This document shows positions 21,852 through 29,275 of a stretch of DNA of 34,947 bases, in pieces. Every line of letters starts with the position of its first letter. The stretch's first letter is position 1. Made by a program: the position numbers and the translations under genes. Source of the stretch: Acidobacteriota bacterium (GTDB lineage Bacteria > Acidobacteriota > Thermoanaerobaculia > Multivoradales > Multivoraceae); NCBI GenBank assembly GCA_003388555.1, contig QQVD01000047.1, positions 1 through 34,947 on the forward strand, in the 5' to 3' direction. The notes under the pieces were generated by a model. It made no database searches, was not told the DNA's origin, and saw only the letters and a program-made list of their open reading frames with translations.

Positions 21852-23602
21852 CCGGGGGGCTCGAGCACGGGCGCCTGGGCGCTTCGCGGTCGACCTGGCG
21901 CGTCACCTCGCTGTGGCTGTGGCTGTGGCTGTGGCTTTCGCTTGCGCTGACGCTGCTGGCTTGCGGTGACGGCGCCGTCCCGGAGGGCGCCAAGGCGCCC
22001 GCCACCGCGGTCGTCGATTCGACCGACTACGCCGACCTGGTCGAGCTGTTCGCCGAGTGGCGCGGCTTCGAGCGGCCTGCTCTGCGCGACGGCGCGCCGG
22101 ACTACACCGCCGAGGCGATGCGCCGCAAGAGCGAAGAGCTGCCGGAATGGCAACGTCGCCTGGGCGCCATCGACTCGAGTGGCTGGGGCATCGCCGAGCA
22201 GATCGACCACCGCCTGGTGGCGGCGGAGATGAACGGACTGCGCTTCTATCTCGACGTGCTGCGCCCGTGGGCGCGCGACCCGGCCTTCTACCAGTCGGTG
22301 TGGACCGCGCAGAGCGACACGCCGGCGCACGAGGGGCCGACGCACCACGCCCTGGTCGAGCTGTGGACCTACGGGTTCCCGCTCAGCGACGAGGCGGCGG
22401 CGCGCCTCGAGGCCGAGCTCGCCACCATCCCGCCGTTGCTCGACCAGGCACGGGTCAACCTGGTCGGAGACGCCGAGGAGCTGTGGCTCTCCGGCATCGG
22501 CACCTTGCGCGATCAGTCACGGGCACTGCGCGAGCTCGCAGCGAGGGTCGCCGATGCGCCCGCGGTCGAGGCGGCGCGCTCCGCAGCGCTCGCGGCCACC
22601 GACGAGCTCGTCGCCTGGCTCGAAGCCGAGGCGCCCAAGAAGACCGCGGCCTCCGGTGTCGGTGAGGAGGCCTACACCTGGTCGTTGCGCAACGTGCACC
22701 TGGTGCCGATGAGCTGGGCCGACGAGGAGGCGCTGCTACGTCGCGAGCTCGACCGTGCCTGGAGCTCGCTGGTGCTCGAGGAGCAGCGCAACCGCGATCT
22801 GCCCGAGCTGCAGGCCGCAGGCAGTCCGGAGGAGTACGACCGCCGGGCTCAGCAGGCGGTCACCGACTACCTCGACTTCCTGCGCGACCGCGAGGTGCTG
22901 GTGGTGCGCGAGTACATGGACCCGGCACTGCGGGCGCAGGTCGGCGGCTTCGTGCCGCTCGAATCGCGGAACTTCTTCCGCATCGCGATGCACTACGACG
23001 TCACCACGCTGCTCACCCACTTCTACCACTGGTGGGATCTGGCGCGCATGGAGGTCGACCCTCACCCGAGCCCGATCCGGCGCGGGCCGTTGCTGTTCAA
23101 CATCTGGGACAGCCGTTCGGAGGGGCTGTCGACCGGTGTCGAGGAGATGTTCCTGCACGCCGGCCTCTACGACGACCGGCCGCGGGTGCGCGAGATCGTC
23201 TGGATCCTGCTGGCGCAGCGGGCGGCCCGTGGGCTCGGCTCGCTATATGTGCACGCCAACCGCATGACGATGAAGGAGGCGCGCGACTTCCACGTGCGGT
23301 GGACGCCGCGCGGTTGGATGCGCGAAGACCTCGACCTGCTCGGCTTCGAGCAGCAGCTCTATCTGCGCCAACCCGGCTACGGCACCAGCTACATCACCGG
23401 CAAGTACCTCGTCGAGCGGCTGCTGCGCGAGGTCACCGAACAGAGGCAGCGAGGGGAGGAGGAGTTCTCACTCGCCTCCTTCTTCGCCGAGCTCGATGCC
23501 GAGGGCGTCATCCCGGTGTCGCTCATCCACTGGCAGATGACCGGCGACGACTCGATGGTGCCGCCGCTGCCGGCTGGGCCGCCACCGCCGCTGGGGCGGT
23601 GA
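21848..23602 (+). CDS. DUF885-family lipoprotein
   Basis: A 584-residue predicted lipoprotein, second gene of the S10 operon (4-bp GTGA overlap). The signal peptide has a WLWLWLWL core made by a hexamer repeat and ends in the lipobox LLAC. The rest resembles DUF885 proteins, a peptidase-like family with a mostly helical fold: LPEWQRRLGAID and the C-terminal block EEMFLHAGLYDDRPRVREIVWI, WTPRGWMREDL, QPGYGTSYITGKYLVE. I do not find the HExxPGHH metal motif seen in classical DUF885 members; the corresponding region reads IAMHYDVTTLLTHFYHWW. It may therefore be a diverged or non-hydrolytic member. Coupling to an exported carboxypeptidase suggests a role in peptide handling in the envelope. Confidence 0.8.
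   Translation: MTGGLEHGRLGASRSTWRVTSLWLWLWLWLSLALTLLACGDGAVPEGAKAPATAVVDSTDYADLVELFAEWRGFERPALRDGAPDYTAEAMRRKSEELPEWQRRLGAIDSSGWGIAEQIDHRLVAAEMNGLRFYLDVLRPWARDPAFYQSVWTAQSDTPAHEGPTHHALVELWTYGFPLSDEAAARLEAELATIPPLLDQARVNLVGDAEELWLSGIGTLRDQSRALRELAARVADAPAVEAARSAALAATDELVAWLEAEAPKKTAASGVGEEAYTWSLRNVHLVPMSWADEEALLRRELDRAWSSLVLEEQRNRDLPELQAAGSPEEYDRRAQQAVTDYLDFLRDREVLVVREYMDPALRAQVGGFVPLESRNFFRIAMHYDVTTLLTHFYHWWDLARMEVDPHPSPIRRGPLLFNIWDSRSEGLSTGVEEMFLHAGLYDDRPRVREIVWILLAQRAARGLGSLYVHANRMTMKEARDFHVRWTPRGWMREDLDLLGFEQQLYLRQPGYGTSYITGKYLVERLLREVTEQRQRGEEEFSLASFFAELDAEGVIPVSLIHWQMTGDDSMVPPLPAGPPPPLGR
21911..21934 (+). repeat. CTGTGG x4 microsatellite in a signal peptide
   Basis: Four perfect CTGTGG units encode alternating Leu and Trp in the hydrophobic core of the DUF885 lipoprotein signal peptide. 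Loss or gain of a unit would shorten or lengthen the core by two residues without a frameshift. Confidence 0.9.
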
Positions 23603-23610
23603 CGATTCCC

Positions 23611-23627
23611 CTCGGCGCGGCGCCGAG
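23611..23627. terminator. Short hairpin between convergent genes
   Basis: CTCGGCG (23611-23617) and CGCCGAG (23621-23627) form a 7-bp stem with a 3-base loop, 8 bp after the DUF885 stop and 24 bp before the end of the convergent HdeA-like gene. Position fits a shared terminator; there is no T tract. Confidence 0.4.
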
Positions 23628-23651
23628 AGGTGACCTCGGTCCGGACCGACG

Positions 23652-24128
23652 TCAGACCTCCGGCTCGATCAGGAGCTGCTCGGCGACCAGCGCCAGCACC
23701 ACGTCGGGCTGATCCTCACAGGCGTCGCGCACCGTGGCCCGGATCGGCGTCTCGGGCCGCATCATCGGGTCTTCTTCTCTGGATTCGGCGGCGGTGAAGA
23801 ACGAGTCGAAGAACTCCTCGGCCTGCTCGGTGGCTGCGATGTCGTGGCTGGCGTCGGTCTCGTCGGAGATCGCCAGGTAGCGTGCGCAGGTCCATGCAGC
23901 CGGACCGGCCTGCTGCACCGAGACGTCGGTATCGACCGCTGTGGTGTCGGTGGCCGCCTCGGTGGCGGAGTCGGCGAGCTCCTCGCCGGTGGTCAGGGCG
24001 TCCTCCTGGACCTCGTCGGTCGAGGGCTGGCAGGCGACGGCTGCGATGGCGAGCAGACAGGTGGTCAGGGTGGCCAGGAGCGGCCTCTTCCTCGACGTGT
24101 TGGTTCTCGCGGTGTCGTAGATCGGCAT
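23652..24128 (-). CDS. HdeA-like small lipoprotein
   Basis: A 158-residue predicted lipoprotein. The signal peptide ends in AVAC (Cys33). Residues ~34-76 are an acidic Thr/Asp/Glu-rich linker. Residues ~78-150 recall the HdeA/HdeB acid-chaperone fold: WTCARYLAISDET (Cys81) matches the usual TCxxFLxxDE start, and PIRATVRDACEDQPDVVLALV (Cys137) matches the second Cys helix, with spacing suited to the single disulfide of that family. HdeA binds unfolding periplasmic proteins at low pH. Membrane anchoring by a lipid and a long acidic linker would be unlike E. coli HdeA. The ATG is preceded by GAGGAG. The homology is by eye and moderate; it could instead be an unrelated two-Cys lipoprotein. Confidence 0.7.
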   Translation of the reverse strand: MPIYDTARTNTSRKRPLLATLTTCLLAIAAVACQPSTDEVQEDALTTGEELADSATEAATDTTAVDTDVSVQQAGPAAWTCARYLAISDETDASHDIAATEQAEEFFDSFFTAAESREEDPMMRPETPIRATVRDACEDQPDVVLALVAEQLLIEPEV

Positions 24129-24506
24129 CGTCTTCTCCTCTTTCGGTCTTCCGCGACCGGACGGCAGGCGCCGGGTCGGAGGAAGCGGGGACGTGAGGCA
24201 CGTCTCGACGGCTTTCTCGGGATGTCGGCGCTGGCGGCGCGGAGTGCTGTCGCAGAGGTGCGCCTCGACGAGGCGATCGCTCCGCGTCTCTGAGATTCAT
24301 GGACAGAGGATGCAGAGGCCATGCCACCCGTGACGAGCCCAGCCCGCATCGCCCCGGACGTGCAGGGTCGCGAGAGGTCGCGGGAGATCGGGAACCGGGA
24401 CAGCGGCGACCGGGTCCAACCCATGGAAGGTCTCCGTACAGCTACCGCGAGAGTGCGACGAGACCGAAGAGCAGGACGAGCTCGCGCGATTCCCCAGGAG
24501 GCCGCC
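24129..24506. other. Non-coding gap between divergent HdeA-like and dioxygenase-like genes
   Basis: This 378-bp stretch separates two divergent genes and should contain both promoters. The frame of the downstream gene is open from an ATG at 24321, but no ribosome site stands before it or before the ATG at 24423, and the encoded residues are Arg-rich without protein character, so I treat it as non-coding. No repeat or strong hairpin was noticed. Confidence 0.5.
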
Positions 24507-25262
24507 ATGTCCCAAGCCACACCTCGCTCCGGTCGACCCCACGCTGCCCGTGGACCGGCCCCGGCCGTCGATGCGGGCGCTGCCTTCGCCACGTCCGGCC
24601 GGGCGGGTGGGGACGGCCCGGGAGTGCGTCGCGCCGTGGTCCCGCCGTTGGCGCTGGCTCTCGTCTCTGTCGCGTCCGTGGCGCTGGCCCTGTCTGGCGC
24701 GTCGCCAGTGCCGATCGTCGGCGGGCCCTGCGAGAACTGCGAGCACGTCTTCGAGGGCATGCCGGAGACGATTCCGACCAGCACCCACCTGGCGCCGGGC
24801 GAGAGCGGAGATCCCCTGACCGTGCGGGGCGTGGTGCATGACGCTGCCGGCGAGCCCCGGGCCGGTGTCGTGGTCTACGCGTACCAGACCGATGCCGAGG
24901 GCATCTATCCAGGACGCTCCCGGACCTGGCCGCACGGAACGCTGCGCGGGTGGGTGCGTACCGACGCCGAGGGCCGCTACGAGATCCATACCGTGCGACC
25001 TGGCGGCTATCCAGGCAGCTCGGTCGCGCAGCACATCCACCTGCACGTGATCGAGCCCGCTTGCACCTACTGGATCGGTGACGTGCTCTTCGAAGACGAT
25101 CCGCGGCTCGACGAAGCCGAACGTCGGCGTGCACGGGGCGCCCGGGGTGGCTCGGGCCTGGTCGCGCCTCAACAGGTCGACGGCGGCGACGGCTGGTCGG
25201 TCTCACGCGACATCGAGCTCGGTCGCGGCGTGCCGGGCTACGAGCGCTGCCACGGCGGCTGA
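24507..25262 (+). CDS. Exported intradiol ring-cleavage dioxygenase-like protein
   Basis: A 251-residue protein with a membrane or signal segment (residues ~44-64) and the fold of intradiol dioxygenases (protocatechuate 3,4-dioxygenase type), which use Fe(III) to open catechol rings. All four expected iron ligands can be placed: Tyr134 (YQTDAEGIYPG), Tyr168 (HTVRPGGYP), His176 and His178 (AQHIHLHV). The sandwich begins at LTVRGVVHDAAGEPRAG. Exported single-domain members of this family are widespread and few have known substrates. PCENCEHVF just after the membrane segment offers two Cys of unknown role. ATG 24507 is chosen because AGGAGG lies six bases upstream. No catechol pathway genes are nearby, so a role in a classical aromatic pathway is not supported. 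Confidence 0.88.
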   Translation: MSQATPRSGRPHAARGPAPAVDAGAAFATSGRAGGDGPGVRRAVVPPLALALVSVASVALALSGASPVPIVGGPCENCEHVFEGMPETIPTSTHLAPGESGDPLTVRGVVHDAAGEPRAGVVVYAYQTDAEGIYPGRSRTWPHGTLRGWVRTDAEGRYEIHTVRPGGYPGSSVAQHIHLHVIEPACTYWIGDVLFEDDPRLDEAERRRARGARGGSGLVAPQQVDGGDGWSVSRDIELGRGVPGYERCHGG

Positions 25263-25569
25263 GAGACGGACCGGAGGAGCCGAGACCGCCGGGCGGGAAT
25301 TCGTACCGGTCGATCTGAAGGCCTGACGTCGGCGGAGGGGCAGCGGAGCGCTCTTCCCCGCCGGATTCCGCAGCCCGCCGTGCCGAGGCTGGTGTCGCAG
25401 GGGTGTGGCGGACGCATCCCCCTTCCTCGTCGGCCGCGGCGGATCCGAGGAGGGCAGCAAGACCCGCTTTCCCTTGTCACCGACCTCGCGGTTGGTCAGA
25501 CTGGAAGCAGCGGGCTGCGGCGACCGCCCTGTCGGAAGCGGGCGCCGGAACACAGATCTGGAGCTTTGG
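25263..25569. other. Non-coding gap with a possible hairpin
   Basis: This 307-bp stretch lies between the dioxygenase-like gene and the alkaline-phosphatase/sulfatase-family gene. CCTTCCTCG (25421-25429) and CGAGGAGGG (25446-25454) can form a 9-bp stem with one G-T pair, a possible transcript end. The downstream frame is open from 25405, but its first 55 codons do not look like protein. Nothing else was seen. Confidence 0.4.
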
Positions 25570-27630
25570 GTGAGCGACTCCGAGCGCAACGAGGAGAACG
25601 GGGCGCGGCCGGGCCGGATGGCCGGCGGCCGGTTCCTTCTCGCTCTCCTCGGGGCCGGTGCGGCCGGCGCCGCCGGCGGGTTGGTCGCCTGGGGCCTCGA
25701 CCAGGCGTCGACCCGGGCGCTGGCCGGATTCTGGGTGCCTACCGGGCCCCGACTGCTCGCCTGGTATCCGGGCGTCGGCGCCGCCTGTGGCGCGACGGTC
25801 GGCACCCTGTCGATGCTCTTCGCCCCTCGCGCCGGCCGCGAGGCGACGGCGGAAGATGAAGGCACGTCGCGGCACCATCGTGCCCTCTCCGTCTTCGCGT
25901 GGTCTCTCCTGCTCGTCTACCTGCTGCCGGTGCTCGAGCGGGCCGAGCTCGTCGGTCTGCGGATCGGAGGTCCCGCTGTCGGCATCGCCGGCGCGGCGGT
26001 GGCGTTGGTGGGTTTCGGGCTCTGGGCGCTGGTGCTGCGGGCCGTCGGCGGTGCGGTGTGCGGGCCGCTGCTGGCGGCTGTGGCGGTCTGCGCGGGCCTC
26101 GTCGCCAACCGCACCGTGGTGGCGTCTCCGTTCGCTCCCGCGGCGCTGCTGCTCGATGCGGCTCTCTGCGCCGCGGCGTTGCTCGCTGCCTACGCATCGA
26201 GGAGCCGTGGTGGCCGCATCGCCCTGGCCACCGCCGGCGCCCTGCTGCTGACGGCTTCGGCTGGGCTTCACCTGGTGCGCCGGGGCGCCTCGCCGGAGAC
26301 CGTGCACGATCCAGCACCCGACGTCCTGCTGCTCGTCGTCGACACGCTGCGGGCCGACGTCTTCGAGGAGGTTTTGCGGAGCAGTCCTGAGGGCGAGGCC
26401 TTCCGGCGTGCGTTCGGGCCGGCGTCCCGGTTCCCGAGCACCGTCGCGGCCGCACCCTGGACGGCGCCCTCGATGGCGTCGATCCACACCGGCCTGTATC
26501 CGCGCGAGCACGGGCTGGTGAGGTCTTCGCGGCACCGGGATCTGGCCGCCTTCACCCACCTCTCGCAAGAGGTGCCGACCCTGGCCGAAGGCATGGCCCG
26601 CGCCGGTTGGGACACCGCCGCGGTGGTCGCCAACCCGGTGCTGCACCGCGACAGTGGGATCGCCCGAGGCTTCGAACACTACGAGGTGCTGGCCGGTCCG
26701 ACGGTGAAGCTGCCGCTGCTGACGGCGCTGGCGCGCCTGCGTCTGGTGACGCCGCGCTTCTACCAGCCGGCCCCGAGGGTGCGCGCGGCGCTGAGGTCCT
26801 ACCTGGACGCTCGCCGCAGCGACAGGCCGCTCTTCCTGTGGCTGCACTGGATGGATCCACACGATCCACTGTTCGAGCACGACCTCCCCGATTCGCCGGC
26901 CGACGGCGGTGCCGAGGCGACCGCGCTGCAGCGTCTCTACCGGCGGGAGGTGCGCTTCGTGCTCGCCGAGATGGCGCGCACGATCGAGCTGCTCGACGAG
27001 CGCGGCCTGTGGCGTGACGCCGTGGTCGTGCTGGTCTCGGACCACGGCGAGATGCTGCCGTCCGACGGGCGCGACAAGCGGCTCTACGGCAAGCTGTACG
27101 GCCACGGCCACGCCCTCTACGACGAGCTGGTCAGGGTGCCGCTGCTGATCCGTACACCCGAGACCACGGCCGACGCCGAGCGCGCCCAGCTGGTCCACCA
27201 CACCGACCTGCACGACACCATCCTCGACCTCGCCGGAGTCCCGGAGACCGCCGTGCCGCGCATCGGCCGCGACAGGGTGAGCCTGGCGTCGCGACTGCGG
27301 ACGTCGTCGGCAGGCATCGAAGAGCCGGCGCGGCAGCGGCGCCTGGCGCTGAGCGAGGCGACGCATCGCGGTCCCGCGCAGAGGGCTCTGCGCACCGCCG
27401 AGTGGAAGCTGATCGATCATCTCGAGGGCGACGCGAGGGACGAGCTGTACGCCGTGGGTGAGGATCCCGAGGAGGTATCGGATCTCTCCGCCAGCGAGAC
27501 GGAGATGCTGGCGGCGCTGCGGCGACGTCTCGACGAGTTGTGGAACGGCCTCGACGATCCACCCTTCACCTCCGACGCGGTACTCGATCCGGCGACCCGC
27601 CGCCAGCTGGAAGCGCTCGGCTACCTCTGA
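25570..27630 (+). CDS. Membrane-anchored sulfatase/alkaline-phosphatase-superfamily enzyme with Thr nucleophile
   Basis: A 686-residue protein with several hydrophobic segments in residues ~20-235 and an extracytoplasmic catalytic domain from ~248. PDVLLLVVDTLRADV gives metal-binding Asp258; the nucleophile position in PWTAPSMASIHTGLYPREHG is Thr298; DHGE (491-494) and GHGHALYDELVRVPLLI (511-527) complete the metal site. Classical sulfatases need Cys or Ser at this place to make formylglycine, so Thr points to a phosphotransferase or phosphodiesterase, as in lipoteichoic acid synthase or phosphoethanolamine transferases. The layout of membrane domain plus catalytic domain is the same as in those enzymes. 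GTG 25570 is chosen for the GGAG six bases upstream; ATG 25618 is the alternative. It is followed after 11 bp by a GT-C-like gene, so both may modify an envelope glycan or lipid. Confidence 0.85.
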   Translation: MSDSERNEENGARPGRMAGGRFLLALLGAGAAGAAGGLVAWGLDQASTRALAGFWVPTGPRLLAWYPGVGAACGATVGTLSMLFAPRAGREATAEDEGTSRHHRALSVFAWSLLLVYLLPVLERAELVGLRIGGPAVGIAGAAVALVGFGLWALVLRAVGGAVCGPLLAAVAVCAGLVANRTVVASPFAPAALLLDAALCAAALLAAYASRSRGGRIALATAGALLLTASAGLHLVRRGASPETVHDPAPDVLLLVVDTLRADVFEEVLRSSPEGEAFRRAFGPASRFPSTVAAAPWTAPSMASIHTGLYPREHGLVRSSRHRDLAAFTHLSQEVPTLAEGMARAGWDTAAVVANPVLHRDSGIARGFEHYEVLAGPTVKLPLLTALARLRLVTPRFYQPAPRVRAALRSYLDARRSDRPLFLWLHWMDPHDPLFEHDLPDSPADGGAEATALQRLYRREVRFVLAEMARTIELLDERGLWRDAVVVLVSDHGEMLPSDGRDKRLYGKLYGHGHALYDELVRVPLLIRTPETTADAERAQLVHHTDLHDTILDLAGVPETAVPRIGRDRVSLASRLRTSSAGIEEPARQRRLALSEATHRGPAQRALRTAEWKLIDHLEGDARDELYAVGEDPEEVSDLSASETEMLAALRRRLDELWNGLDDPPFTSDAVLDPATRRQLEALGYL

Positions 27631-27641
27631 GGGGACCCGGC

Positions 27642-29141
27642 TTGCCGCTCAGCCACACGGCGCCGCGCGCCCCCCGGCGTGAGCTCGGCTGCTGGCTGGT
27701 CCTCGCGGCGCTCTTCGGAGTCAGCCGCCTGGTCGCGTGGTGGGCGGGCCTGCGCTTCCAGGTCGAGCCGCTCGGCGTCTTCTGGCAGTACCTCGACCCC
27801 GATCTGCTGCGCGGCGATCTGCTGCGCAGCCTGCTCTTCCTGCATGCGCAACCGCCGCTCTTCAACGCCTTCCTCGGCGTCGTCCTGAAGCTCGGCGGCG
27901 GTGCTTCGGGGTGGCTCTTCGCGGTGCTGTTCCTCGGCTTCGGCGCCGCCTACACGGCTGTGACCTACGTGGTGATGAGGCGTCTCGGCGTACGAGACTG
28001 GCTCGCCATGCTGCTGACCGTTCTGCTGGTCTGCCGCCCGGCGACGCTGCTGCTCGAGAGCTGGCTGATGTACGACCTGCCGGTGGCGCTGCTGGTGATG
28101 CTCGCGGCGCTGGCGCTGCAGCGCTGCTTCGAGCGGCCCGAGCTCGGCCCGCGAGCGATCTCGGCCGCAGCGGCGCTTCGCCGCCCCTCGGGGGTACTGC
28201 ACGGGTTCTCCTGGGCGCTGCTGGCGCTCTGCCTCACCCGCAGCCTGTTCCATCCTCTCTTCCTCTGGCTGGCGTGCGCGGCCTTGCTGTTCGCCCCCGG
28301 GCTGGGGCTGTCGCGCCGTCGGCGGTTCGTCGCGCTGCTGTTGCCTCTCGCTCTGGTCAGTGCCTGGCAGGTCAAGAACCTGACCCTCTTCGGTACCGCC
28401 TCGACCTCGAGCTGGCTGGGCATGAACGTGCTGCGGATCGCCACCGCCGCGCTGCCCGCCGGCGAGGCCGAACGCCTGGTCGAGAAGGGCTCGCTGCGGG
28501 TCGCGCACTTGCAGCCGTTCTCGGCGCTGCGCCGCTACCCCGAGGATCTCCGCGACGAGACGTCGGCGCCGTCGATCGAGCACCCGGCCGTGAGCATGGA
28601 GCGCAAGAGCACCGGGGCGAGCAACTACAACCACTGGGCCTACCTCGAGATCTCCGACGCTTCGATGCAGGATGCGCTCTGGCTGGTGCGTCACCGTCCT
28701 GCGGTCTACCTGCGCGGCCTGGCGACGGCCTGGTACAACTACTTCCAGCCCCAGTCGACCGTCGAGCACCTGCGTTCGTCGCGGGCACTTCTCGGAGCGT
28801 GGGCCGATGTCTGGGAAGGCCTGATGTACGTCTCGGTACCGACTCCCTGGACCTATCGTGGCACGCTCCGTCACCTGCCACTGGCGCCGATGATCGCCTT
28901 CCCGGTGCTGCTGGTCTGGGGAGTACTGGCGATGCGCCGGGCCGCGCAGAGGGCCGACCACGCGACGGCCGCCACCCTCGCCTTCGCCTGCGCCGTGGTC
29001 GTCTGGGTCGCGGTGGTGGGCAACAGCCTGGAGGTGTGGGAGAACCAGCGCTTCCGTTTCTACTCCGACGCCTGCTCGGCCCTGCTGGGCGCTCACCTGA
29101 TCGAGACGCTGCTCCGGCGCCGTCGTCGATCAGCCCCGTGA
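27642..29141 (+). CDS. Multipass membrane protein, GT-C/glycosyltransferase-39-like
   Basis: A 499-residue integral membrane protein with about ten hydrophobic segments and a C-terminal basic tail. The segment YLDPDLLRGDLLRSLLFL followed by HAQPPLFNAFLGVVLKL is the hallmark of lipid-phosphosugar-dependent GT-C membrane proteins: an early acidic loop, then QPPLFN. A large extracytoplasmic loop (~300-390) contains ASNYNHWAYLEISDA. Such proteins usually move a sugar from a polyprenyl carrier to protein or glycan in the periplasm, but activity here is inferred. The likely start is TTG at 27642 with GGGGA upstream, 11 bp after the preceding gene, so they form an operon. No ATG suits the N-terminus. 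Confidence 0.78.
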   Translation: MPLSHTAPRAPRRELGCWLVLAALFGVSRLVAWWAGLRFQVEPLGVFWQYLDPDLLRGDLLRSLLFLHAQPPLFNAFLGVVLKLGGGASGWLFAVLFLGFGAAYTAVTYVVMRRLGVRDWLAMLLTVLLVCRPATLLLESWLMYDLPVALLVMLAALALQRCFERPELGPRAISAAAALRRPSGVLHGFSWALLALCLTRSLFHPLFLWLACAALLFAPGLGLSRRRRFVALLLPLALVSAWQVKNLTLFGTASTSSWLGMNVLRIATAALPAGEAERLVEKGSLRVAHLQPFSALRRYPEDLRDETSAPSIEHPAVSMERKSTGASNYNHWAYLEISDASMQDALWLVRHRPAVYLRGLATAWYNYFQPQSTVEHLRSSRALLGAWADVWEGLMYVSVPTPWTYRGTLRHLPLAPMIAFPVLLVWGVLAMRRAAQRADHATAATLAFACAVVVWVAVVGNSLEVWENQRFRFYSDACSALLGAHLIETLLRRRRRSAP

Positions 29142-29275
29142 CCCTGGGACCGTTACTGGAGTCGCGACGCCTCTGTTTGGGGTAGCGTCTCCAGATCGAA
29201 AACGCCAGCGGAGTCGTCCGCGTCGCCCGCGCAGCGGAGACGACGGGATCGTCCGGCTAGATCAGGAGGTCCGTC

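Noticed and set aside
24321-24506. N-terminal extension of the dioxygenase-like gene
   Set aside because: No ribosome site before ATG 24321 or 24423, Arg-rich residues without protein character, and a strong AGGAGG before ATG 24507.
25570-27630. Formylglycine-dependent sulfatase
   Set aside because: The key position is Thr298, not Cys or Ser in a CxPSR or SxPSR motif, and no sulfatase-maturase gene is near.
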